Assembly (NCBI RefSeq): GCF_032191775.1
Contig: NZ_CP132507.1
Span: 769,001-833,000, forward strand
Reading direction: 5' to 3'
Length of the DNA: 64,000 nt
Source of the DNA: Rhodoferax mekongensis
Lineage (GTDB): Bacteria; Pseudomonadota; Gammaproteobacteria; Burkholderiales; Burkholderiaceae_C
Position 1 is the stretch's first letter. Each line of letters begins with the position of its first letter. The notes beneath the pieces are model-generated. The model was not told the DNA's origin. It saw only the letters and a list, made by a program, of their open reading frames with translations, and made no database searches. Made by a program: the position numbers and the translations under genes. Of the stretch, positions 24,526 through 32,299 are shown in pieces.

Positions 24526-25368
24526 TCAGGGTGTGTCTGCGTGAGGTTGGGGCGTGCCGGCACGGGTGGTCAACAAAGCCGGGGGCACGGGCTTGCGGAA
24601 GAAAGGTACTTTTTTGATCCACAGCTTGAGGGCTTGCCAGTGGATACGCGCCACGACGCCCAGCGTCATGGCCGGGTAGTGCCAGAGCGCATGGCGTTGG
24701 CTTGCGGCAGTCAAGGCTTGGAGTTTGCCGCTCACGCTGGTCTCAATCAGCGGGCCGCTTGCATCGTCGTAGTCAATCCGGGCGACAGTGCGGCGGAGGT
24801 CGGCGGTGAGCATGAAGCGGAAGCGGTAGCCGCCCTCCACAGGGCAAAACGGCGAGACGTGAAATACTTTATCTGCCCGCAGTTCCTGACCGAAGCGGGG
24901 CTGGTCCAGCAGGTAGCAATGCCGCTCGCCGAACGTGTTGTTCACCTCCACCAGGATGGCGCGCAGGCTGCCGTCCGCACGGTGGCAGTACCAGAAGCTG
25001 ACTGGCTTGAAAGTAAAACCCAACACGCGGGGGTAGCAGTGCAACCAGACCTCGCCGGTGGCATCGGTAATGCCTTCCGCGGCGAGCAATTGGTCCAACC
25101 AGGCCAATGCGCCGCCTTGGGCCAAGGAACGCCCATCGCCGTGGTCGACGTCATAAAAGCTCAGTGCCGCAAAGCGGTTGCGTGCAAGGTGTCCGCCGGT
25201 TTGTTGGGCCATGCTGCGCATGGGCAGCATCAAAAAATAGGTGCCGTAGGCAAAGGCATTGCGCACCGGTTTGAGCCGGGTATGGCGCACCTCGCCAAAG
25301 CCGATCAGCGGCATGGCTAAGGGCGAAGTGGCGGGCGCAAGACCGGGTTGCATGGCGATGTCCGTCAA
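24526..25368 (-). CDS. DUF1365 family protein
   Basis: A 280-aa protein with the family pattern GEVRHTRLKPVRNAFAY, LGFTFKPVSFWYCH, ILVEVNNTFGERHCYLL and KVFHVSPFCPV. The function is not established, but DUF1365 genes are constantly found between a FAD-dependent oxidoreductase and a Cfa-type methyltransferase, as here, so a step in acyl-chain modification is likely. TTG 25368 overlaps the upstream stop codon as TTGA and follows a GGAAG; ATG 25353 is the alternative start. Confidence 0.9.
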   Translation of the reverse strand: MTDIAMQPGLAPATSPLAMPLIGFGEVRHTRLKPVRNAFAYGTYFLMLPMRSMAQQTGGHLARNRFAALSFYDVDHGDGRSLAQGGALAWLDQLLAAEGITDATGEVWLHCYPRVLGFTFKPVSFWYCHRADGSLRAILVEVNNTFGERHCYLLDQPRFGQELRADKVFHVSPFCPVEGGYRFRFMLTADLRRTVARIDYDDASGPLIETSVSGKLQALTAASQRHALWHYPAMTLGVVARIHWQALKLWIKKVPFFRKPVPPALLTTRAGTPQPHADTP

Positions 25369-26660
25369 ACTGCTTCCAGGCCCAGTCGCGCCTTCAGACG
25401 GCGTGCGACGTCCAGCCCGGATTTGAGACCGTCTTCATGGAAGCCATAACCGGTCCATGCGCCGCAGAAGTAGGTGTGTTGCTGACCTTGCAGTGCGGGC
25501 ACTTTGTGTTGTGCCTGAATGGCAGCAAGATCGAACACCGGATGGGCATAGTCAAAACTGCCGTGGATCAAGGCGGGGTCGATCTCGCTCACCGGGTTCA
25601 GCGAAACGACCACGCTTTGCGCAAAAGGCAGCGGCTGCAGCATGTTGAGCAAATAGTGCAGGCAGACCCGTGCGCTGTCCTGGCCTGCGTCGGCACTGCG
25701 TTCGTAGTTCCATGCGGCCCAGGCACGGCGGGCTTGTGGCAACACACGGGTATCCGTGTGCAGCACCGCGCGGTTGGGCTGGTAGCGAATGGCGCCCAGC
25801 GTTTCACGCTCTTCAGGGCTGGCGTCGCCAAGCAGGGCCAGACTTTGGTCAGAGTGGCAGGCCAGAACGACCTCGTCAAAGCGCTCGGTTTGCCCGTTGA
25901 TGGCAAGCGTTACGCCCTGCGCGTCACGGACGATATGTTGCACCGGGGTGTTCAGTCGCTTGTCGGCAATCTTGGAGATGATTTTCTCGACATAGTGCCG
26001 GGCGCCCCCGGTCACCGTCCACCATTGGGGCCGGTTACTCACCTGGATCAAGCCGTGGTTGTGGCAGAAGCGGATCATGGTGGCCACCGGGAACTGGAGC
26101 ATCTGGTCGGTCGGGCAGCTCCAGATACAACCCAGCATGGGCAGGAAATACCAGTCGCGGAACTCGGCCGAGAGTTTGTGCTGCACGAGAAACTCAGAGA
26201 GGGGCTGCATCAGCTCTTTCTCGGCATTGCGCACCGCAATGTCGGTGGCCAAAGCGTTGAACCGGAGCACGTCCCTCAGCATGCGAAGAAAGCGTGGATT
26301 CACCAGGTTGCTGCGCTGGGCGAACACGGTGTCCAGTGAGGAGCCGCTCCATTCCAGCGCACCAGACCCTTTGGCCCCTGGTACTTGGACCGAAAAGGAC
26401 ATGTCTGACTTGGCTGTATCCACACCCAGTTCGGCAAATAGCGCGATCAGGTTGGGATAAGTGCGTTCATTGAAGACCAGAAAGCCTGTGTCTACACCAT
26501 GGGTCACCGGGCCGGCGGAGCCGGGCAATGTGACATCCACCGTGTGCGTGTGCCCACCGAAATAGTCGCCTGCTTCCAGTAAGGTGATGTCTGCGAGGCC
26601 GTGCAAGCGGTGAGCAACGGCAAGGCCCGAGATGCCGGAGCCGACGATGGCAATCTTCAT
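25365..26660 (-). CDS. FAD-dependent oxidoreductase (amine-oxidase/desaturase-like)
   Basis: A 431-aa flavoprotein. The FAD-binding Rossmann motif VGSGISGLAVAHRL is at the N-terminus, followed by LLEAGDYFGGHTHTV and GFLVFNERTYPNL, and the C-terminal FAD contact is in YFCGAWTGYGFHEDGLKSG. The family includes carotenoid desaturase-like enzymes and the FAD enzyme of furan fatty-acid synthesis (UfaD). It is first in the eight-gene operon, and I infer acyl-chain dehydrogenation. ATG 26660 gives MKIAIVG; 26675 is an in-frame alternative. Confidence 0.9.
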   Translation of the reverse strand: MKIAIVGSGISGLAVAHRLHGLADITLLEAGDYFGGHTHTVDVTLPGSAGPVTHGVDTGFLVFNERTYPNLIALFAELGVDTAKSDMSFSVQVPGAKGSGALEWSGSSLDTVFAQRSNLVNPRFLRMLRDVLRFNALATDIAVRNAEKELMQPLSEFLVQHKLSAEFRDWYFLPMLGCIWSCPTDQMLQFPVATMIRFCHNHGLIQVSNRPQWWTVTGGARHYVEKIISKIADKRLNTPVQHIVRDAQGVTLAINGQTERFDEVVLACHSDQSLALLGDASPEERETLGAIRYQPNRAVLHTDTRVLPQARRAWAAWNYERSADAGQDSARVCLHYLLNMLQPLPFAQSVVVSLNPVSEIDPALIHGSFDYAHPVFDLAAIQAQHKVPALQGQQHTYFCGAWTGYGFHEDGLKSGLDVARRLKARLGLEAV

Positions 26661-26726
26661 GCGGCGCTCCCGCAAGCAGTGGAGACAGTGACTGGATGGA
26701 TGCTCATACGGTACAGCTTAAACGTC

Positions 26727-26753
26727 TTGGTAATTTTGTGACTGGTTGGTAAT
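26727..26753. promoter_or_regulatory. Direct repeat TTGGTAAT in the divergent control region
   Basis: TTGGTAAT occurs at 26727-26734 and 26746-26753, 19 bp apart, just upstream of the FAD oxidoreductase gene. The spacing of nearly two helical turns suits a regulator site. Function is inferred only. Confidence 0.4.
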
Positions 26754-26828
26754 ATATCGCAATGCTTGGTTTTTGTGTGGCTTTTTCAAATACTTTGCCC
26801 GCCATGCAAAAAGCCCTTGTGACTGAAA

Positions 26829-26848
26829 TGTGTCAAGTAATTGACACA
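26829..26848. promoter_or_regulatory. Perfect palindrome, candidate operator
   Basis: TGTGTCAA-n4-TTGACACA is a perfect inverted repeat 38 bp upstream of the diiron-protein start and within the 226-bp region shared with the lipid operon. Each arm contains a -35-like TTGACA, one per strand, but I find no convincing -10 at proper spacing. A dimeric repressor or activator could control both directions. Confidence 0.6.
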
Positions 26849-26886
26849 CGTCAGGACTAAAATTTGCCCAGTTTTGAAAGGTTGTC

Positions 26887-27750
26887 ATGCTCTACCCCGA
26901 ACTCTTTAAACAGTTGGAATCTGTGCGCTGGGACATGGATAAAGACATCCCTTGGGATAGCTTTGACCCTGCCATGCTCTCTGATGAGCAGGCTGCCACG
27001 ATCAAGATGAACGCGATCACCGAGTGGGCAGCGTTGCCGGCTACCGAAATGTTCCTGCGGGATAACCGGGGCGACAGCGATTTTTCGGCCTTCATGTCGA
27101 TCTGGTTTTTCGAAGAGCAAAAGCACTCCTTGGTATTGATGGAGTACCTGCGCCGTTTCCGGCCCGACATGGTGCCCACCGAAGAAGAACTGCACGCCAT
27201 CCGTTTTGAGTTTGATCCTGCCCCCGCGCTGGAAACGTTGATGCTGCACTTCTGCGGCGAGATTCGCCTCAACCATTGGTATCGTCGTGCGAGTGACTGG
27301 CACACCGAGCCGGTCATCAAGGCCATCTATACCAAGCTTAGCCAGGATGAGGCGCGCCACGGCGGCGCCTATTTGAAATACATGAAGCGCGCCATCGGCA
27401 AGTTCGGCGTCGAAGCCAAGTCAGCGTTCGCCAAAGTGGGTGTGTTGATGGCCAGTGCGCGCCGCACGGCACAGGCGCTTCACCCCACCAATTTGCACGT
27501 TAACAAATCCTTGTTTCCGCGGGACACCATCCAGAGCCGACTACCCAACCCGGAGTGGCTGGAGCACTGGCTGGACAAGCAAATCAATTTCGACGCCGTC
27601 TGGGAAACCAAGGTGGTGGAGCGCATCCTGCACAACATGAGTCTGCTCATGGAGCGCAGCTTCACCACCGTGCAGGAGCTGAACAAGTTCCGCAAAGAAT
27701 TGTCCAAGGACCTGACGGGCGCGCCCGTTGCGTCACCAGGGGCGGTCTGA
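26887..27750 (+). CDS. Diiron ferritin-like protein, acyl-ACP-desaturase-like
   Basis: A 287-aa soluble helical protein with a complete carboxylate diiron set: Glu54, Glu77-x2-His80 (in FFEEQKHS), Glu125 and Glu155-x2-His158 (in DEARHGG). That E...ExxH...E...ExxH order is that of soluble O2-activating diiron enzymes such as stearoyl-ACP desaturase. It is divergent from the FAD/DUF1365/Cfa operon, so oxidation of a fatty acyl chain is a good guess. The ATG follows GAAAGGTTGTC. Its last 18 bases overlap the convergent HD-GYP-like gene. Confidence 0.87.
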   Translation: MLYPELFKQLESVRWDMDKDIPWDSFDPAMLSDEQAATIKMNAITEWAALPATEMFLRDNRGDSDFSAFMSIWFFEEQKHSLVLMEYLRRFRPDMVPTEEELHAIRFEFDPAPALETLMLHFCGEIRLNHWYRRASDWHTEPVIKAIYTKLSQDEARHGGAYLKYMKRAIGKFGVEAKSAFAKVGVLMASARRTAQALHPTNLHVNKSLFPRDTIQSRLPNPEWLEHWLDKQINFDAVWETKVVERILHNMSLLMERSFTTVQELNKFRKELSKDLTGAPVASPGAV

Positions 27751-28962
27751 CTTCGGCAGGGCGGTAAGCGGCAATAGCCGCTCCAAATTCAGCTGCACCT
27801 TCACATCGCGGTGTGGCACGCTGGCCACAATGCGGTGTTCCCGCATGCTGGTGTCGCGGATGGCGGGTTCGACGGTAGGCACGCCGCTCTTGTTGATAAG
27901 TACTGCAACCCGGGGCGTCGTGGTGTTTTGTCCGCGTTGAATGACAACACCGACCTCATGGGTCGCCAAGCGCACAAACGAGCCGGGCTGATAGATACCC
28001 ACCGCCTTGATGAGGGCGGCTCCTGCTTCGTCAATGGTCTGGTTCTCGTCGAAATAACAGGCTTGCATGGCCGCGGCCGGAGCGATCGGCAGGCGCGACG
28101 CACGGGGCGCCAGTCGCGCAGCAAACATGTCAGCGCGCCGGATCAGACGTGCCAAGCGGTCGCCGGGCGTGCGCGGGGCCAAGGGGCCGGGCGCTGCAGT
28201 GTGATGTTGGTGGACTGCCGTCAGCCACACCGGCTCCTGAATACCCATCTGCTTGAGCAACAGTGCGGATCGCGCGGCATGTTGTTCGATCTGCAGTTGC
28301 TGTGCCTGGTTGGGCGGTTCCAGTTGCTGAGCAAGCTTGTCCTGCATGTCCGTCATGCTGTAGTTCATGGTCAGCGCAGCCATGCCGACCAAGGACTGCT
28401 CCGGTTCCGGCCAGTTCAGCACATCCTTGGCGGCCAACATACACATTACGCTGACCAACATGGCGTGGGTCGCGCTGTACATGCGCATTTCTGTGGAGGA
28501 CAGGTAAATCAAGGCGAACAGCGTGCCGTCCGGGTTGCGCTGGGTGTGCCTTACCAGCTGCCGTTGCAGGCGCTCCAAGCGGTCCCGGAAACTGGCTTCG
28601 TGCGTGTCGCGCAGCAGTGCATTGCAAATGGCTTGCAGATCCAGCCAGTCCATGCGATCGTCCTGCGCGGCCTGGCGTTCGGTCAAGGTGTCACTGGAAA
28701 TCTGGGTTTCTGCAATCTCGCCCAAGGGTTTGTCGTCCCGCACCAGACCATACAAGTGGTCCACATAAGCGCGGTGAAGGGCCTCAGAATCTGCGACGTC
28801 GATGAACAGTCCGCCCCCTCGATGTGAGATCTCATCCAGGTCGCGCCGTGATGGAATGACATAGCCTTTGCGGGCCAAAAGAACTCCATCCTTGTCCATG
28901 AGCGGGAAAGGGAGTGGGGATCCGATACGTATCGATTCGATATTGACGGCGACGAGGTGCAT
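27733..28962 (-). CDS. Degenerate HD-GYP domain protein
   Basis: A 409-aa soluble protein with an N-terminal DUF3391-like part (about 1-110) and an HD-GYP fold (about 140-350). The metal-binding HD pair is replaced by Asn200-Tyr201 in AALTMNYSMTD, and the HHE/DGxGYP signature reads HHTAAPGPLAP (253-263). Flanking features (ATHAML with His166, the ADMFAARLAPR helix) remain, so the fold is kept while c-di-GMP hydrolysis should be lost. A binding or regulatory role is likely. The extreme C-terminal 60 residues may form a further small beta domain. Confidence 0.83.
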   Translation of the reverse strand: MHLVAVNIESIRIGSPLPFPLMDKDGVLLARKGYVIPSRRDLDEISHRGGGLFIDVADSEALHRAYVDHLYGLVRDDKPLGEIAETQISSDTLTERQAAQDDRMDWLDLQAICNALLRDTHEASFRDRLERLQRQLVRHTQRNPDGTLFALIYLSSTEMRMYSATHAMLVSVMCMLAAKDVLNWPEPEQSLVGMAALTMNYSMTDMQDKLAQQLEPPNQAQQLQIEQHAARSALLLKQMGIQEPVWLTAVHQHHTAAPGPLAPRTPGDRLARLIRRADMFAARLAPRASRLPIAPAAAMQACYFDENQTIDEAGAALIKAVGIYQPGSFVRLATHEVGVVIQRGQNTTTPRVAVLINKSGVPTVEPAIRDTSMREHRIVASVPHRDVKVQLNLERLLPLTALPKSDRPW

Positions 28963-29051
28963 AAGGCTGCGCGATTATGCAGCTTCCATCGGCGCTTGGC
29001 GTCCACGCTTGAATTGGGTGGTGAAACAGGTGGAACTGATAGGATCGCCGC

Positions 29052-29555
29052 ATGAAAGATGCAGTTCCACTCCCCGCTTTCCTCGACAAAATCACGCGTT
29101 TCGAAGACCTGTCAGAGGCGATCGCCAAGCTACCCAAGCCCTGGGTGTTTACGAATGGGGTGTTTGACGTTCTGCACCGGGGTCACGTCCTGTATCTCGC
29201 CCAAGCACGTGCTTTGGGGGGCAGTCTGATCGTTGCGCTCAATACCGATGCCTCGGTACGTCGACTCGGCAAGGGGGATGACCGTCCGCTCAATGCGGAA
29301 GCTGATCGCGCGGTGGTGATGGCCAGCCTTGCTGCTGTGGATCTGGTGACGTGGTTCCCTGAAGACACCCCGGAAGCCCTGATCGCGCACATCCGCCCCG
29401 ACATCCTGGTCAAAGGCGGGGACTACGATATGTCCAAACTGCCGGAAACCAAATTGGTGGAGAGCTGGGGTGGATTCGCCCGCGCACTGCCTTTTGTATC
29501 CGGCTACTCGACAACCGGTCTGGTTAAAAAAATCAGGGCTACAACTGCGGGGTAG
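29052..29555 (+). CDS. rfaE2: D-glycero-beta-D-manno-heptose 1-phosphate adenylyltransferase
   Basis: A 167-aa cytoplasmic nucleotidyltransferase for ADP-heptose synthesis, the precursor of the lipopolysaccharide inner core. FTNGVFDVLHRGHVLYL holds the HxGH motif (His42, His45), and GGDYDMSKLPET and SGYSTTGLVKKI are the usual later motifs. It corresponds to the C-terminal half of E. coli HldE; the kinase half (rfaE1/hldA) must be elsewhere, which is normal in betaproteobacteria. Convergent with glnE, 11 bp away. Confidence 0.96.
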   Translation: MKDAVPLPAFLDKITRFEDLSEAIAKLPKPWVFTNGVFDVLHRGHVLYLAQARALGGSLIVALNTDASVRRLGKGDDRPLNAEADRAVVMASLAAVDLVTWFPEDTPEALIAHIRPDILVKGGDYDMSKLPETKLVESWGGFARALPFVSGYSTTGLVKKIRATTAG

Positions 29556-29566
29556 CAAAACGCGTC

Positions 29567-32272
29567 TCAGGCGCCGAAAACCTGGTGCCAAAGCACCATA
29601 CCCGCATTTTGTTGCTCAGTGGCTTCTTCGGCTGGCACCTGTGTAGGGGCCTCATCCAATCGGGCTTGGTGCTGTAGTTGACGCAGCTGCCGATAGGTTT
29701 GTGCGGCCTCCTCTCCCACCGGGGCTGGTAATAAGCCTACCGCCTGAGCACGTTGTAGCAAGGCAATGTTTCCAACGTTGTCCAGCAATGATGGGTGCAG
29801 GCGCCCCGCACTGAGCACCAAGTACTGCACAGTAAATTCGATATCGACCATGCCACCCGGGCTGTGCTTGACGTCAAACCATTCCGGACCCGTGTTGTGG
29901 CTGCTGCGCACCTTGTCGCGCATGCTGTGAATTTCTTCGAGCAAGGCGATCGGGTCGCGCTGACTGCACAGCACTGCGTGGCGCACTTCTTCAAAACGCA
30001 GAGCCAGTTCTGGTGAGCCAAACACACAGCGTGCGCGGGTAATGGCTTGATGTTCCCAAGTCCAGGCCGTATTACTACCGCGCTGTTGCTGGTAGTTGGC
30101 GTAAGCCTCGAAGCTGGTGACCAGCAGGCCTGAATTGCCGTTGGGGCGAAGGGCAGTATCGATCTCATAGAGATCACCCTCGCCCGTCTTTACGGTCAGC
30201 CAATTGATCAGCTTGCGCACCAGGGTGGAATAAATCTCCGATGCACGTTCATCTGTGTCGTCGTAGACAAAAACAATGTCGAGGTCACTGCCGTATCCCA
30301 GTTCCTTGCCGCCCAGCTTGCCATAGGCAATGATGCCGAAGTGCGGAACCTCGGTGTGGCGCGTCTTTAGGCGGCTCCAGCACCAGCGTGTGGTGATGCT
30401 CAGAACGGATTGGGCCAATGCACTCAGGTCATCGGCTACCTGCTCAACGGTGATGCGTCCCTCCACATCGCGGGCAAGCGTTCTGAATACCTCTGCATGG
30501 TGGGCGCGACGCAACAGGTTCAACAGGCTTTCGTCATCATCTTCCCCGCTGCCTTGGAGTGCCTGCAGGCGGCGTTCCAAATCGGCTTCAAAGACAGCCG
30601 GATCGAAGCGCTCGTCCAGAATGCGACTGTCTGCCAGCTCGTCGATGACGCCCGGGTGTTTGAGCAGGTACCGCGCAGGCCACCGCGCTGCACCCAACAT
30701 CCGCAATAGGCGCTCATGGACTTGCGGTCGCTCCAACAACATGGCGAGGTAGCTTTCCCGCCGAAGCAAGGGCTCCATCCAATCGGCCAGCCTCACGGCA
30801 GCGTCTTCCGTTGTTCTGCCGTCTTGCACCCACTGCGCCGTACGATGCACCAAGCGCGCAAGACGCTGACGCGACTCCTCTTTCAGTGCAAGCACTCTGG
30901 GGTGCGCGCGCCAAGCAGCAATACGCTCTTTGAAGCTGCCGCTCAAAGCGTCCAAGGTGGCATCGAAGTCGTATACCTCGGCTTTACTTTTTCCGGTGCA
31001 ACCTTTGCATTGAGGCTCTCCACCACCCAGTAGCGCATCGAATTCCTGCGCCACCATCTCGCGATGCCGGTCCAGTTCTCGCAGCAGGGCACTGCTGTCG
31101 GGGAGCTCCATGGATCGGGCTATCCAGAGCAGGTCGGATTCTTCTGTTGGCAGTACATGGGTTTGCTGGTCATCCAGGTACTGGATACGGTGCTCCACTT
31201 GGCGCAGAAAGAGGTAGGCCTCTGCCAGCCCGGTGGCGGTAGCTTGCGGCATCAGGCCGGCTTGCACCAGGCGCTGCAGAGCGCTGACAGTGGGCCGGGT
31301 ACGCAGGTCCGGGTACTGACCGCCGCGTACCACCTGAAGCAACTGGACAGTAAATTCGATTTCCCGGATACCCCCGCGGGACAGCTTGACGTCATTGCTG
31401 CGCTCCGGCCGGCCGGCACTGCGCTTGGCAGCATGCTCCCGGATCTGGCGGTGCAAGATCCGCAATGAATCAAAAACGTTGTAGTCGAGGTAGCGCCGGA
31501 ACACAAAGGGCACGACCACTCCCCGCAACTGCAATGCGGTCGCTGAGCCTACAGCTGCGGCCGGCGCAACGACCCGGCTTTTTAACCAGGCAAAACGTTC
31601 CCATTCCCGGCCTTGCACGTGGAAATACTCTTCCAGTGCGCCGAGCGATACCGCCGAGGGGCCGGAGTTGCCATTGGGACGCAACGCAAGGTCAACACGG
31701 AAGACGAAACCATGGTCGGTGCTGTCTCCTACCAAGGCATACATGGCCCGCACCATTTTCCCGAAGAATTCCTGGTTTGAGATGCGCCCGCGCCCTTGCG
31801 GGTCACCGCTGGTTTCTCCATCCTGGTCATAGACGTAGATCAGGTCGATATCACTGGAGACATTGAGTTCGCGAGCGCCTAGCTTGCCCATGCCAATGAC
31901 CAACAATTGCGCGGGGCTACCGTTCGCAGCTTGAGGTGAGCCGTACTGGCTGGCCAGCTGCGAGTAGCTTGCCGCATACGCCTGATCCAGTGCCCATTCG
32001 GCCAGGCCCGTCATGACGCCGGTGACTTGGGAAACATCCGCGGCACCGCCGCAATCGAGACAGACCAAGCGTTCCAATGTGAGCTGCCGGGTAATGCGCA
32101 GCGATGTGCCCAAGTCATGCCCTGCAATTTGCAGGGTTTCTGTGAGGCGGGAAAGGTCTGCCTTGGTGGGCAGGCCTGCGGGCAGCATGGCCAGCTCGGT
32201 GGCGTAACGCCGCCGTATGCGCTGGGCAAAACGGGAACCGTCCGACACAGCGGAATTCTCAAGGCGGGTCAT
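29567..32272 (-). CDS. glnE: Bifunctional [glutamine synthetase] adenylyltransferase/adenylyl-removing enzyme
   Basis: A 901-aa cytoplasmic enzyme that adenylylates and deadenylylates glutamine synthetase in answer to PII protein and glutamine. Two nucleotidyltransferase domains are visible: the N-terminal one with SSDIDLIYVYDQ (about 125-135) and the C-terminal one with YGSDLDIVFVYDD (about 655-667), each followed by a helical GlnD-like domain. The length is normal for the family. Divergent from yhdP across 27 bp. Confidence 0.97.
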   Translation of the reverse strand: MTRLENSAVSDGSRFAQRIRRRYATELAMLPAGLPTKADLSRLTETLQIAGHDLGTSLRITRQLTLERLVCLDCGGAADVSQVTGVMTGLAEWALDQAYAASYSQLASQYGSPQAANGSPAQLLVIGMGKLGARELNVSSDIDLIYVYDQDGETSGDPQGRGRISNQEFFGKMVRAMYALVGDSTDHGFVFRVDLALRPNGNSGPSAVSLGALEEYFHVQGREWERFAWLKSRVVAPAAAVGSATALQLRGVVVPFVFRRYLDYNVFDSLRILHRQIREHAAKRSAGRPERSNDVKLSRGGIREIEFTVQLLQVVRGGQYPDLRTRPTVSALQRLVQAGLMPQATATGLAEAYLFLRQVEHRIQYLDDQQTHVLPTEESDLLWIARSMELPDSSALLRELDRHREMVAQEFDALLGGGEPQCKGCTGKSKAEVYDFDATLDALSGSFKERIAAWRAHPRVLALKEESRQRLARLVHRTAQWVQDGRTTEDAAVRLADWMEPLLRRESYLAMLLERPQVHERLLRMLGAARWPARYLLKHPGVIDELADSRILDERFDPAVFEADLERRLQALQGSGEDDDESLLNLLRRAHHAEVFRTLARDVEGRITVEQVADDLSALAQSVLSITTRWCWSRLKTRHTEVPHFGIIAYGKLGGKELGYGSDLDIVFVYDDTDERASEIYSTLVRKLINWLTVKTGEGDLYEIDTALRPNGNSGLLVTSFEAYANYQQQRGSNTAWTWEHQAITRARCVFGSPELALRFEEVRHAVLCSQRDPIALLEEIHSMRDKVRSSHNTGPEWFDVKHSPGGMVDIEFTVQYLVLSAGRLHPSLLDNVGNIALLQRAQAVGLLPAPVGEEAAQTYRQLRQLQHQARLDEAPTQVPAEEATEQQNAGMVLWHQVFGA

Positions 32273-32299
32273 AATTCCTGACTAAGTCCCCATAGCACG

